From Verrucomicrobiia bacterium (GTDB lineage: Bacteria; Verrucomicrobiota; Verrucomicrobiia; Verrucomicrobiales; DEV007): a stretch of 64,000 bases of DNA. A model generated the notes under the pieces. The model had not been told where the DNA came from. It worked only from the letters and a program-made list of their open reading frames with translations, and searched no databases. Where the stretch lies: NCBI GenBank assembly GCA_030427505.1, contig JAUICH010000016.1, positions 62,001 through 126,000 of the forward strand, read 5' to 3'. This document shows positions 1 to 8,235 of the stretch, piece by piece. The position numbers were made by a program, and so were the translations under genes. Position 1 is the first letter of the stretch, and each line of letters opens with the position of its first letter.

Positions 1-732
1 ACGGGCGGCACTGCCGGTGTGGAGGGTGGCGAGCACCAAGTGACCGGTTTCCGCCGCGGTAATGGCCAGAGAGATGGTTTCCAGGTTCCGCATTTCACCC
101 ACCATGATCACGTCCGGATCTTCACGAAGAGCGGCGCGCAGAGCGGCGGAGAAAGAGTCAGTGTGGGTGTGAACCTCGCGCTGGTTCACATGGCAGCCTT
201 TGGACTCGATGACGTATTCGATCGGGTCTTCCAGGGTGATGATGTGATCCGTGCGCTGTTTGTTGATCCGGTCGATCAGGGAGGCCAGGGTGGTGGACTT
301 ACCGCTACCGACCGCGCCGGTGACCAGGATCAGGCCATTGTGGAATTCCAGCAGCGGCTTAATGGCTTCGGGCAGGCCTAGATCCTCCATGGTGCGGAGG
401 TTGGTGCTGATGACACGGAAGACCATTTCCCAGCCCAGGCGCTGCTTCACCACGCTGGCGCGGAAGCGCCCGAACCCGGGATCGTAGGCAAAGTCCACGT
501 CGCCCTTTTCTTCGAGACGCTGCAGTTCCGGCTCCGGCAGGTAGCGGCGGGCCAGCTTTTCAGTGTCCTCGGGAGTCATGTCTTCAGCGTTTTCCCAGAT
601 CGGCTGAAGGAGGCCGTAGCGGCGCCAGGTAGGTTTGCGGAAGGGGGAAAGGTGGACGTCCGAACATTCGTACTCCTGAGCCAGCCTCAGGTATTCATCA
701 ACGTGATCGAGAACAGGAACGGTGTCTGACAT
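1..732 (-). CDS. pilT: PilT/PilU-like type IV pilus retraction ATPase (3' end outside window)
   Basis: This minus-strand gene starts at an ATG at 732 and stays open for 244 codons to the window edge, so its C-terminus is missing. The product begins MSDTVPVLDHVDEYLR. It carries a Walker A loop GAVGSGKSTT (Lys145), an Asp box around LEDPIEYV, a Walker B segment DPDVIMVGEMRN and the His-box region TGHLVLATLHT. These are the motor motifs of PilT-family secretion ATPases, which power pilus retraction on the cytoplasmic side of the inner membrane. PilT usually has GPTGSGKS, so Ala-Val at that point is a mild variant. It lies 74 bp downstream of the 807-1247 gene on the same strand. PilT versus PilU cannot be settled without the C-terminus. 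Confidence 0.9.
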   Translation of the reverse strand, partial: MSDTVPVLDHVDEYLRLAQEYECSDVHLSPFRKPTWRRYGLLQPIWENAEDMTPEDTEKLARRYLPEPELQRLEEKGDVDFAYDPGFGRFRASVVKQRLGWEMVFRVISTNLRTMEDLGLPEAIKPLLEFHNGLILVTGAVGSGKSTTLASLIDRINKQRTDHIITLEDPIEYVIESKGCHVNQREVHTHTDSFSAALRAALREDPDVIMVGEMRNLETISLAITAAETGHLVLATLHTGSAAR

Positions 733-806
733 GAGAGATGTGTAATTTTTGGGGGTGGGTAGAGGCAAGCCTCAATCGGTGATTCGCGGGGCGAAGGGGC
801 GGCTGC

Positions 807-1247
807 TCAGCCCCACCGGTTATCCGGTATGTCATCATCGGATGACAGGGGGTCCGGGAGTCTGCCCCACCAGCTATCAAGCTGTTTCAGCGCCAGGTTT
901 TTCAAGTCTGGCATGTAGTGGCGGAGTATTTGTTTACCGGCAATTCCTAGCAAGCCAAAAATCGTGGACGCGGCCAGGTTTTGCAAGGCCCCGGACTTTC
1001 CTTTCTCCTTGGAGCCGCCCTTTGTCCGGATGGTGATGGGCAGAAATTTGGAGATCAGAAAGCCTGCCGCCAGGCTGCCACCCAGCCACATGATGAGGTG
1101 ATCCTGAAAGTTTGTCTGGATCCGTTCCGGGACATTGATCTTTCCGCCGAGACGGTCGGCCTGGCGGGCCAGTCCGGCGCGGGATCTCGCCAGTTCGGCA
1201 ATCAGCGCCTCGCGATCTACTCTTTGTCCTGTTGATCCCTTAGCCAT
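807..1247 (-). CDS. Small membrane protein downstream of YqjE-like gene
   Basis: A 146-aa protein whose start overlaps the end of the YqjE-like gene by 31 bp, suggesting translational coupling. The N-terminus is charged and helical, rich in Arg and Ala (REALIAELARSRAGLARQ). A hydrophobic stretch follows at about residues 52-72 (MWLGGSLAAGFLISKFLPI), then a second weak one near FGLLGIAGK, and an acidic tail. No family is recognised with certainty. Its place after a YqjD/YqjE pair recalls YqjK in the enterobacterial yqjCDEK cluster, but that is inference from position. It is probably an inner-membrane protein of the same stress or envelope module. Confidence 0.6.
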   Translation of the reverse strand: MAKGSTGQRVDREALIAELARSRAGLARQADRLGGKINVPERIQTNFQDHLIMWLGGSLAAGFLISKFLPITIRTKGGSKEKGKSGALQNLAASTIFGLLGIAGKQILRHYMPDLKNLALKQLDSWWGRLPDPLSSDDDIPDNRWG

Positions 1248-1636
1248 TGGCGATCTTTTTCGAATTCTTTGATAGTGTCCTGAAACAAGGACTTGGCGGG
1301 CAGGTTTTTGGCCGCGACGAGCAGACCGATGCCGAGGCCGGCATGAAGACCCGCCCCGTAAAGGGCGATAACCGGCCAGGGTTTGTCGAGGGCTTTCGCG
1401 ATGAGCGGCACCAGTCCCGTGGCCAGGCAGACGTAGGCGAAGAAGAAAAGGAGGACGGCTCCGGCCACCAGCGCGATGCGGTGGCCCACGGTGGCTCCGG
1501 CTTCGCGGGCTTCCAACCGCAGCAGTTCGGTCCGAGCCTTCAGGTAGTCCGCCAGGGAACTCAGCAAGGCCATCACGATGCCGCGGACGCCTCCCGGCCC
1601 GGTCTCTCTGTAGCGCGGATGACGGCCGTCAGTCAT
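1217..1636 (-). CDS. YqjE-like phage-holin-superfamily (DUF1469) membrane protein
   Basis: A 139-aa protein with an N-terminal amphipathic part (LLSSLADYLKARTELLRLEAREAG) and two transmembrane helices at about 55-78 (ALVAGAVLLFFFAYVCLA) and 90-110 (ALYGAGLHAGLGIGLLVAA), ending in a charged tail. This is the usual layout of the YqjE/DUF1469 family, small inner-membrane proteins often linked with stationary phase or stress; their biochemical role is unknown. A later start at the internal Met (IVMALLSSLADY) is possible. The companion YqjD-like gene lies upstream on the same strand, separated by 357 bp that hold a structured repeat. Confidence 0.75.
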   Translation of the reverse strand: MTDGRHPRYRETGPGGVRGIVMALLSSLADYLKARTELLRLEAREAGATVGHRIALVAGAVLLFFFAYVCLATGLVPLIAKALDKPWPVIALYGAGLHAGLGIGLLVAAKNLPAKSLFQDTIKEFEKDRQWLRDQQDKE

Positions 1637-1678
1637 GGGTTCCTCTAGGATGCGTGGACCAATTGGCGGACTGCCCGG

Positions 1679-1776
1679 CGCGAGACCATTTTACGGCTGG
1701 CAAGGCGCGCTGAGCGCCGTTGGGTGTGGTTCCAACAGAGGGAGACGGAACGCAGCCCGGCGTAAAATGGGCCGCG
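1679..1776. repeat. Imperfect inverted repeat able to fold as a three-way junction
   Basis: The ends pair over a perfect 10-bp stem (1686-1695 CCATTTTACG with 1761-1770), flanked outward by CGCG/CGCG (1679-1682 with 1773-1776). The stem continues inward as GCTG/CAGC (1696-1699 with 1753-1756) after a 4-nt bulge. Inside are two hairpins: 1704-1718 (GGCGC/GCGCC) and 1729-1751 (GTTCC/GGAAC). The rest of the 1637-1993 gap contains a further hairpin and no convincing gene. The shape fits a REP/MITE-like mobile repeat or a structured RNA. No second copy was noticed in this window. Confidence 0.5.
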
Positions 1777-1874
1777 TTTTTGGAAAATTCGCCGCTTGCG
1801 GCGCTGATTCGATCTCCTCTTCTCATCCCATCCGGGCAGTTTGGGAATTTGTCCACACGTCCTAATGTGGCAAA

Positions 1875-1905
1875 GAGTCCCGGCGCCATCAAGGCAACGG
1901 GACTC
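1875..1905 (-). terminator. Hairpin downstream of YqjD-like gene
   Basis: GAGTCCC (1875-1881) pairs with GGGACTC (1899-1905) around a loop that can form a short inner GCC/GGC stem. On the minus strand it follows the YqjD-like gene by about 90 bp and is succeeded only by TTTG, so it is a weak terminator at best. Confidence 0.3.
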
Positions 1906-1993
1906 GGGCCGCGCGATTTGCGCTGAGTGGGTCAGTATGAAGTGAGGACGATGTCCGGCGGAATGATGCCAATGGCGCCCCTTTCCGGCGTCT

Positions 1994-2356
1994 TTACTTG
2001 AAAAGGCGGCCGATCAGGAAGCCAATGCCCAGCGCGATCAACACGGACTTCGCGGGATTTTCCCGGATGTAGTGTTCGCTGTCGCTGCGCCAGTCATCGA
2101 GACGCTCCCGTCCGTGGGCGTAGGTTTCTTCCGCGTAGTCGCGGAACTCGTCCGCGCGGTCGTGGGCGGCGCGGCGCAGTTCCTCGGCTTTCTCGGTCGC
2201 TTTTTCTTTCAAGTCGTTCACCCGGTTTTCAGCGGCGTGGCGCAGTTCGTCGGCCTTCTTGATCGCGGCCTCGCGCAGTTCGTCGGCGGCCTGCATCGCG
2301 TGGGCTTTGCCCGCTTCGAACTCGGCGCTGGATTCATGGTCTGTCTTGTCGCTCAT
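1994..2356 (-). CDS. YqjD/ElaB/DUF883-like inner-membrane protein
   Basis: A 120-aa protein made of a long, highly charged, heptad-like helix rich in Ala, Glu, Arg and Lys (ELREAAIKKADELRHAAENR) followed by a C-terminal membrane anchor RENPAKSVLIALGIGFLIGR. The short RENP-x-K-S-V-x-x-A-L-G-x-G-F-L-I-G-R-L signature is that of DUF883 (YqjD/ElaB/YgaM), proteins that sit in the inner membrane and in E. coli associate with ribosomes in stationary phase. The coiled-coil repeats (ADELR..A) are regular here. It precedes the YqjE-like gene on the same strand. Confidence 0.8.
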   Translation of the reverse strand: MSDKTDHESSAEFEAGKAHAMQAADELREAAIKKADELRHAAENRVNDLKEKATEKAEELRRAAHDRADEFRDYAEETYAHGRERLDDWRSDSEHYIRENPAKSVLIALGIGFLIGRLFK

Positions 2357-2521
2357 GCCTATGGGTATTGATGGTTTTCCTGGAGGATTTCGTCCGATTG
2401 GAATCTCTCCTTATAAAGTATACGTTCATCGTGCCATATGGATATGCGAAAGCAAGCCGAAGCGGGCTGAGCCGGCATGAGACAGAGGCCTCGGAAAAGG
2501 CCGCGGAAGCCAGCGCCAAGC

Positions 2522-2743
2522 CTAACCGCCCCAACGGACAATGCGGCCGCGGCTCATGTCGTAGGGGGAGAACTCCAACTCGACGGTCTCTCCTTCCAGG
2601 TCTGTGGAGGGAGGGGGAGGGGAGTCACCGGTCAGGTAGGCCCTGGTGCGAAACCCGTTGGGCATCTCCACCTCATAGAGCTTCCTTTCCAATAGAGTGG
2701 CCCGGACTTGGCCTTTTCCGGGAATTGGGGGGCGTTCGGACAT
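2522..2743 (-). CDS. infA: Translation initiation factor IF-1-like protein
   Basis: A 73-aa protein with the S1/OB-fold pattern of IF-1: a G-x-V-x-x-T/L segment (GKGQVRATLLERKLYEVEM), PNGFRTRAYLTG, and the signature VELEFSPYDMSRGRIV near the C-terminus. IF-1 binds the 30S A site during initiation. The loop between strands 3 and 4 carries PPPPSTDLEGE in place of the usual MRKNYIRILTGD segment, so several conserved basic rRNA-contacting residues are missing. This may be a paralogue rather than the housekeeping copy. It stands alone, not in a ribosomal operon. Confidence 0.75.
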   Translation of the reverse strand: MSERPPIPGKGQVRATLLERKLYEVEMPNGFRTRAYLTGDSPPPPSTDLEGETVELEFSPYDMSRGRIVRWGG

Positions 2744-3067
2744 GAGCGGTGGGAAAAAGTGGGTGGATCCGGCGGATGGAATGAGACGGCATTGTCAGAC
2801 AAGTCCCTTTGTTCTGGTATGATGCCACGAATAGAGACAAGAAAACAGGGGGGAACCGTAAGAGAGCCCAAAACAATGAGTATGAGCGAGTACCGGCTAT
2901 CACTGCTTGATTAATTGGTTCAATGGAACAAATCGTGCACAAAATTGACAACTGTTGCGCAGCCTGAATTGCGGAGCGGCGTAATCTGTCTCCACACAGC
3001 CCCAGGGCTTTCTCTGCTGCTGCGTGCCACCAACCCAAGCCAATCCGATAGCCTGTTTCTTCGAGTC
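2744..3067 (+). promoter_or_regulatory. Intergenic region upstream of the cbb3 oxidase operon
   Basis: These 324 bp separate the divergent IF-1-like gene from the cytochrome oxidase operon and hold no convincing gene. A TTGACA hexamer at 2945-2950 is the best -35 candidate for the oxidase operon, but its 17-bp-spaced -10 (ATTGCG) is poor. The segment TTGATTAATTGGTTCAA (2908-2924) has TTGA/TCAA ends but not FNR-box spacing. Confidence 0.3.
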
Positions 3068-3244
3068 ATGGAAGTGCTCGCGCTGACACTTTTCCTCAGC
3101 CTGTTATTTGCCGTCCTGTTTCTCTTTCTCTTTGTGAGGGAAAGAAAGCAGCGTGGCCCGGGCGGTGTCGAACGCGATTCCCTGATTCCGTTTGACGGCG
3201 ACGACGACTTTTCGGCCCCCTCCGGCCACCAGAAAGACCAATGA
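3068..3244 (+). CDS. ccoS: CcoS-like small membrane protein
   Basis: A 58-aa protein with one N-terminal transmembrane helix (MEVLALTLFLSLLFAVLFLF) followed by a short basic stretch and an acidic DGDDD segment. Size, single helix and acidic tail match CcoS/FixS, needed in other bacteria for cofactor assembly of cbb3 oxidase. The reading frame is open further upstream to 2915, but the Met at 3068 directly before the helix is the sensible start. Its stop overlaps the ccoNO start (ATGA), arguing for coupled translation. The sequence is divergent, so the assignment leans on context. Confidence 0.65.
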   Translation: MEVLALTLFLSLLFAVLFLFLFVRERKQRGPGGVERDSLIPFDGDDDFSAPSGHQKDQ

Positions 3245-5712
3245 ACGCATATAAGACTACCATCGAATACGACGACCGGTCCGTGCGCCACTTCATGGTG
3301 GCGTCCATCACCTGGGGCCTTGTGGCCATGCTGGCGGGCGTGATAGCCGCCTTTCAGCTGAACTTCTGGGAGATGAACGGGAAGTTTCTGGAAACCGTTA
3401 CCTTTGGGTTGTTCAAGTCCGAGGGGCTCCAGTACATCACCTTCGGACGGCTCCGGCCGCTGCACACCAATGCGGCCATCTTCGCGTTCGTGGGGAACAT
3501 GATGTTCGCCGGGATTTATTACTCCACGCAGCGGCTGTGCAAGTGCCGCACGGCGTCGGATCTCCTGACAAAGATCCATTTCTGGGGATGGCAGGCGATC
3601 ATTGTCCTGGCCGCGATCACTCTTCCCGCCGGCCTGACGCGCGGCAAGGAGTACGCGGAGCTGATCTGGCCCATTAACATTCTGGTGGCGGTCATCTGGT
3701 TGACCTTCGCGGTGAACTTTTTCTGGACGCTTAGGAAGCGGAACGAGCCTTCCCTTTACGTCGCGCTGTGGTTCTACATCGCGACCATCATTACCGTCAC
3801 CATGCTTTACGTGGTGAACCACCTCTCCATCCCCACCAGCTTCACGCACAGCTACCCCATCTTTGGCGGGGTGCAGGACGCGCTGGTGCAGTGGTGGTAC
3901 GGGCACAATGCCGTGGCGTTCTTCCTGACGACGCCCATCCTCGGCATCATGTATTACTTCATCCCGAAGTCGGTGAACCGGCCTGTTTACTCCTACCGGC
4001 TTTCCATCATTCACTTCTGGTCGCTGGTGTTTATTTACATCTGGGCGGGGCCGCACCACTTGCTGAATACCGCCCTGCCCAAGTGGCTGCAGGTGCTGGG
4101 AATGTTCTTCAGCCTGATGCTCTGGGCCCCCTCCTGGGGTGGCATGCTGAACGGTCTGCTCACCCTTCGCGGCGCGTGGGACAAGCTGCGCACCGACCCG
4201 GTCGTGAAGTTCCTGGCGGTCGGCGTGACGTTTTATGGCATGTCCACTTTCGAAGGGCCGCTGCTGTCCATCCGCGCCATCAACGCGACCTCTCACTACA
4301 CGGACTGGACCATCGGCCACGTGCACAGCGGCACGCTGGGCTGGAACGGCTTCATGGCGGCGGGCATGTTCTACTGGCTGGCCCCGCGGCTTTGGGGAAC
4401 CAAACTATGGTCCAAGGACCTGGCCAACGTTCATTTCTGGATTGGCCTGGTCGGCATTCTCCTCTACGTGGCTTCCATGTGGGTGTCGGGTATTTCCCAA
4501 ACTCTCATGCTCAACCAGCTCGACGAATCCGGCACCCGCGTGGTGAATGAGTTTGTCGATACGGCCATGGCGCCTTCGGTTTGGGGCATGATGCTGACTC
4601 GCGCCATCGGCGGCACGCTTTACCTGACGGGTTTCATCCTGCTGGCCATCAACATCTTCAAAACGGCCCGCGCCGGAAAACCGGTCAACGAAACCCGCGA
4701 GGTGTATGTGGAGCGTCCGGACATTCAGGACCGCATGTCGTGGCGGGATGCCTTCCGCAACGACCCGATCACCTACACCGGCTGGCACCTCCTGTTTGTC
4801 ATCCTCTGGTTCTTCCTGCCGCCCGGCGCGGACTTGATGAGCCTCCTGGGGGCCGGTGTCATGGCTTTCCTGGCGATCCGGGCCTTCCGGCGGAATAAGG
4901 AGGGCTGGGTTGGTTGGCACGAGCGCCTGCTGCACAATTATCTGCCTTTCTCCGTCTTCGTGCTCATTGCGGTGGCCATCGGGGGCATGGTCCAGATCAT
5001 TCCGGCCGTGACGGTGAACCGCGCCAAGAACGTGGAAGACCGGCTCCAAACGCTCTACACGCCGCTGGAACTGGCCGGACGCGACATCTACGTCAGTGAG
5101 GGCTGTTACAACTGCCACTCTCAGATGGTGCGGACCCTGGTGCCCGAGGTGTTGCGGTATGGTGACTACTCACGCCTGGGCGAGTCCATCTACGACCACC
5201 CTTTCCAATGGGGTTCGAAACGGACCGGACCGGACTTGGCGCGGGAAGGCGGCGCCCGCAGCAATGACTGGCACTACAAGCACCTCATGAATCCCCGCAG
5301 TCTGCAGGGGTCCACCACCAAGTCCCGCATGCCAAACTACCCCTGGCTGGCGGAGGAGAAGATCGACTTCAAGGCCCTGCCGAAGAAGATCGCGGTTCAG
5401 ACTCAACTGGGCGTGCCTTACCCGGCCATGACCCGCGACGAGATCGAGCAGGACGCCCGCGAACAGGCCCTGGCCATTGCCGCCACGCTGGCGGAAAAAG
5501 GCGTGGAGATTCCCGTGGAGGCGGGCAGCCCCGAAGAAGCCAGAGACTATCTGGCCGAGCGGAAAATGGTTGCCCTGATTTCCTACCTGCAGAAGCTGGG
5601 CGCTTATGATGACGTGGAGCCGGGATCCGTTCCGGACAACCGGCCCTCGCCCATCATGCCGGACATTCCGGACGATCACAAAGAGCAACTGACTCTCTCC
5701 GAGGCCGAATGA
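3241..5712 (+). CDS. ccoNO: Fused cbb3-type cytochrome c oxidase subunits I and II (CcoN-CcoO)
   Basis: An 823-aa fusion. Residues 1 to about 480 are CcoN, the heme-copper core: low-spin heme ligand His75 (RPLHTNAA), CuB ligands His222 (WYGHN) and His272/His273 (GPHHLLNT), and heme ligands His360 and His362 (GHVHSGTLGWNG). After extra membrane helices (about 515-610) comes the CcoO domain with one c-heme motif CYNCH at 622-626 and conserved segments QMVRTLVPEVLRYGDYS and GPDLAREGG. The enzyme is the proton-pumping, high-affinity terminal oxidase of the inner membrane. Most bacteria encode CcoN and CcoO separately. Overlap with the upstream gene and downstream ccoQ, ccoP and ccoG define the operon. 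Confidence 0.97.
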   Translation: MNAYKTTIEYDDRSVRHFMVASITWGLVAMLAGVIAAFQLNFWEMNGKFLETVTFGLFKSEGLQYITFGRLRPLHTNAAIFAFVGNMMFAGIYYSTQRLCKCRTASDLLTKIHFWGWQAIIVLAAITLPAGLTRGKEYAELIWPINILVAVIWLTFAVNFFWTLRKRNEPSLYVALWFYIATIITVTMLYVVNHLSIPTSFTHSYPIFGGVQDALVQWWYGHNAVAFFLTTPILGIMYYFIPKSVNRPVYSYRLSIIHFWSLVFIYIWAGPHHLLNTALPKWLQVLGMFFSLMLWAPSWGGMLNGLLTLRGAWDKLRTDPVVKFLAVGVTFYGMSTFEGPLLSIRAINATSHYTDWTIGHVHSGTLGWNGFMAAGMFYWLAPRLWGTKLWSKDLANVHFWIGLVGILLYVASMWVSGISQTLMLNQLDESGTRVVNEFVDTAMAPSVWGMMLTRAIGGTLYLTGFILLAINIFKTARAGKPVNETREVYVERPDIQDRMSWRDAFRNDPITYTGWHLLFVILWFFLPPGADLMSLLGAGVMAFLAIRAFRRNKEGWVGWHERLLHNYLPFSVFVLIAVAIGGMVQIIPAVTVNRAKNVEDRLQTLYTPLELAGRDIYVSEGCYNCHSQMVRTLVPEVLRYGDYSRLGESIYDHPFQWGSKRTGPDLAREGGARSNDWHYKHLMNPRSLQGSTTKSRMPNYPWLAEEKIDFKALPKKIAVQTQLGVPYPAMTRDEIEQDAREQALAIAATLAEKGVEIPVEAGSPEEARDYLAERKMVALISYLQKLGAYDDVEPGSVPDNRPSPIMPDIPDDHKEQLTLSEAE

Positions 5713-5778
5713 ACAGCGCGTCCCGCGAAAATCAGAAGAGAGAATAACTCAATCCCAAAGAGCTAACTACTAAGGAAA

Positions 5779-5952
5779 ATGTTCAAACGTCTTGTCATCG
5801 AAGATTGGCAGCAGGTGCTCCCCGTCATCGCGTTCAGCCTGACCTTTGGGATCTTCCTGGTGCTTTCCGTTCGTGCTTTGCTGATGAAACGAAGCAAAGC
5901 GGACTACATGGCTCACTTGCCGCTGGGCGAGAATGAAGAATCTGAACAGTAA
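5779..5952 (+). CDS. ccoQ: CcoQ-like small subunit of cbb3 oxidase
   Basis: A 57-aa protein starting MFKRLVIEDWQQVLP, with a single transmembrane helix (VIAFSLTFGIFLVLSVRALLM) and a short polar tail containing ADYMAHLPLGENE. Position between ccoO and ccoP, size and the helix followed by a small soluble tail match CcoQ/FixQ, which stabilises the oxidase complex. A purine-rich AAGGAAA lies just upstream of the ATG. It ends 7 bp before the chosen ccoP start. Confidence 0.8.
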   Translation: MFKRLVIEDWQQVLPVIAFSLTFGIFLVLSVRALLMKRSKADYMAHLPLGENEESEQ

Positions 5953-5959
5953 GTTAACC

Positions 5960-6643
5960 ATGCCGGATTCCACCTCAGAAAACGATTCACACCTTGTCAC
6001 CCCGGATGAACTGCCCGAGGGCGTGACCCTTCGGGAACACGTCTACGACGGCATTCAGGAATACGATCAGCGTCTGCCCAACTGGTGGCTTTTCACCTTT
6101 TACGGCGCGATTGTCTGGTTCGTCCTCTTTTGGTTCATCTACTACCAGACGCCGTTCTTGAAGAGCGACCGCCAGAAGCTGGAAACCAAGCTGGCCGTGG
6201 TGGATGCGAAGAAGTCGGAGGAGATGGAAAAGGTCCTGGCCAGTCTGGATAACGAAGCGCTGCGCAAGATGTCGCAGGACGCCAGCGTGGTGCAGAAAGG
6301 AAAGGAGATCTTCTCCGCCAAGTGTGTGGCCTGCCACGGAGCGGACCTTTCGGCGACCCTGAATGGGGTGCCGCTGCCGGGGCTTCCGCTGAATGACAAT
6401 GTCTGGAAGTTCGGCTACGAGCCCATGGACGTTTTCAACCTGGTCACCAACGGATCTCCCGACCCCACCAAGGGCATGATCGCCTGGAAGGCTCAGCTCG
6501 GCGCGACCGATATTCTTCAAGTGGTGTCCTTTGTTCTGAAAACCAACCAAGAGGCAACCGGAGGAGCGGAGCCCAAGTTGGCGCCGGACTCGCCAAAGCT
6601 TCAAGAACCCGCCGCCGAGACCCCGGGGGCAGGCGATCAATAG
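5960..6643 (+). CDS. ccoP: CcoP subunit III of cbb3 oxidase with a single c-type heme domain
   Basis: A 227-aa protein. The N-terminus has the CcoP signature YDGIQEYDQRLPNWW, then a transmembrane helix (about 42-62), a charged linker, and a cytochrome c domain with CVACH at 122-126 and a likely axial Met in PTKGMIAW. CcoP passes electrons from periplasmic cytochrome c to CcoO. The usual CcoP has two CxxCH domains; only one is present here. The ATG at 5960 is preferred to the frame opening at 5933 because it follows the ccoQ stop. The C-terminus is a Pro/Ala-rich tail. Confidence 0.93.
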   Translation: MPDSTSENDSHLVTPDELPEGVTLREHVYDGIQEYDQRLPNWWLFTFYGAIVWFVLFWFIYYQTPFLKSDRQKLETKLAVVDAKKSEEMEKVLASLDNEALRKMSQDASVVQKGKEIFSAKCVACHGADLSATLNGVPLPGLPLNDNVWKFGYEPMDVFNLVTNGSPDPTKGMIAWKAQLGATDILQVVSFVLKTNQEATGGAEPKLAPDSPKLQEPAAETPGAGDQ

Positions 6644-6758
6644 CTCTCCACCGCCAAAAGAGGAAAAAAAGTACAAATGAATGCGTTCCCCCAACCGCCG
6701 CCAACGTATCGTTGTTTAGTTATATAGTTATTTTCGTCAACCTTTGCTGCCACCTCCC

Positions 6759-8216
6759 ATGCTTGTCCTAAAACGTCCTAATACCGCTTCGGTCACCACC
6801 ATCAATCAGGATGGTTCGCGGTTCTTTCTCCACCCCTCCGATGTGTCGGGGCGGTTCACTCTCTGGCGCCGGATCACGGGGTTCATTCTCCTGGCCATCT
6901 ACGTGTTGCTGCCGTGGATTCCCATCGGCGGGCATCCCGCGGTGTTCTTCGATCTGGCGGCCCGCCGCTTCCACTTCTTCGGAATGACCTTTGTCACCCA
7001 GGACCTGTGGCTGGCCTTCTTCCTTCTTACCGGTCTGGGCTTTGGCCTGTTCTATGTCACTTCCTTGTTCGGGCGGCTCTGGTGCGGCTGGACCTGTCCC
7101 TACACCGTTTTCCTGGAGCACCTTTACCGCCGGGTGGAACGCCTGATCGACGGAGACGCGGGAGCCCGGCGCAAGCTGGACGCGGCGCCGTGGACGGGAA
7201 CGAAGATTGCGAAGCGCGTCATCAAGCACGGCATCTACCTGCTCATTTCCGCCATCATCGCGCACGTCTTTCTTTCCTACTTTGTCTCTATCCCACGCCT
7301 GTATGAGTACATGAAGCAGTCGCCCCTGGCGAACGCCAAGGCCTTTGGCGTGGTGGCCTTCTTGACGGCCTGTTTGTATTTCGCCTTCAGTTGGTTCCGG
7401 GAGCAGTTCTGCATCATCCTGTGCCCCTATGGCCGGATTCAGTCCGCCCTGACCGACGACAACACCATGGTGGTGGGCTACGACGAAAAGCGGGGCGAGC
7501 CGCGGGGCAAGGCGTCCGATTCCTCGAAGGGCGACTGCGTGGATTGCCTGCGCTGCGTGCAGGTTTGTCCCACCGGTATCGACATCCGCAACGGCCTCCA
7601 GATGGAATGCATTGGCTGCGCGTCGTGTATCGATGCCTGCGACACCATCATGACCAAGCTGAAGCGGCCGAAGGGGCTGATCCGCTACGATTCTCTGAAC
7701 GGCCTGGCCGGGAGCAAGACGAAGTACGTCCGCCCGCGCACCATCCTGTATTCGGTGCTCATGCTCTTTGGCGCCGCGGTGCTGTTCGCCTTTCTCAGCC
7801 AGTTGCATTCGGCGGATGCCTCGATCTCCCGCATGGCGGGCGAACCCTTTTACGTGACTGAAGACACGGTGCGAAACCAATACGAGCTTCAACTGGTGAC
7901 CAAGCGGGACGTTCCCACAACCTTCACCATCACGGTGGAAGACGCGCCGCCGGAACTCCTGGTCAGCGGATTTGACGAACCGGTGGTACTGAAGCCCCTT
8001 CAGGAATCTTCGGTGACCTTCTTCCTGCAGATGCCGATCGATCACTACAAGGGAGGCTTCAGCGCCAACCTGAACATCCATGTGGAACCGGGAGATATCG
8101 ATCTGAAGAAGGAACTCGAATTCCTCGGCCCTAGTTCGTATATTTTCGCGGACCGCAAGCAGGCGGCGGAAGGAGAAAAACCTGGCGTAACTCCAGCCAC
8201 GGCCCCGGCCGAGTAG
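6759..8216 (+). CDS. ccoG: CcoG (RdxA/FixG) polyferredoxin, cbb3 oxidase assembly
   Basis: A 485-aa membrane protein with several helices, a GRLWCGWTCPYTV motif (Cys109, Cys113), and two 4Fe-4S clusters of the form CVDCLRCVQVCP (260-271) and CIGCASCIDAC (284-294). A C-terminal IgG-like domain (about 380-460) completes the CcoG/FixG architecture. CcoG is linked to reduction and delivery of copper for the CuB site of cbb3 oxidase. The ATG at 6759 is chosen over an in-frame TTG at 6744. It follows ccoP by 115 bp. Confidence 0.95.
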   Translation: MLVLKRPNTASVTTINQDGSRFFLHPSDVSGRFTLWRRITGFILLAIYVLLPWIPIGGHPAVFFDLAARRFHFFGMTFVTQDLWLAFFLLTGLGFGLFYVTSLFGRLWCGWTCPYTVFLEHLYRRVERLIDGDAGARRKLDAAPWTGTKIAKRVIKHGIYLLISAIIAHVFLSYFVSIPRLYEYMKQSPLANAKAFGVVAFLTACLYFAFSWFREQFCIILCPYGRIQSALTDDNTMVVGYDEKRGEPRGKASDSSKGDCVDCLRCVQVCPTGIDIRNGLQMECIGCASCIDACDTIMTKLKRPKGLIRYDSLNGLAGSKTKYVRPRTILYSVLMLFGAAVLFAFLSQLHSADASISRMAGEPFYVTEDTVRNQYELQLVTKRDVPTTFTITVEDAPPELLVSGFDEPVVLKPLQESSVTFFLQMPIDHYKGGFSANLNIHVEPGDIDLKKELEFLGPSSYIFADRKQAAEGEKPGVTPATAPAE

Positions 8217-8235
8217 CTTTAGAACTCAGCCCCTC

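Noticed and set aside
1217..1636. Prophage holin
   Set aside because: The phage-holin superfamily label reflects membrane topology; there is no lysin or phage gene nearby and the YqjD-like neighbour points to the YqjE group.
2908..2924. FNR/CRP-like site upstream of the cbb3 operon
   Set aside because: TTGA and TCAA ends are present but the spacing and inner bases do not match TTGAT-N4-ATCAA, so no oxygen-regulator site is claimed.
2920..4326. 468-codon open frame on the minus strand
   Set aside because: It lies antisense to ccoNO, which has clear heme-copper motifs; its product is His/Arg/Gly-biased with no domain. Third-position GC bias in this genome opens such frames.
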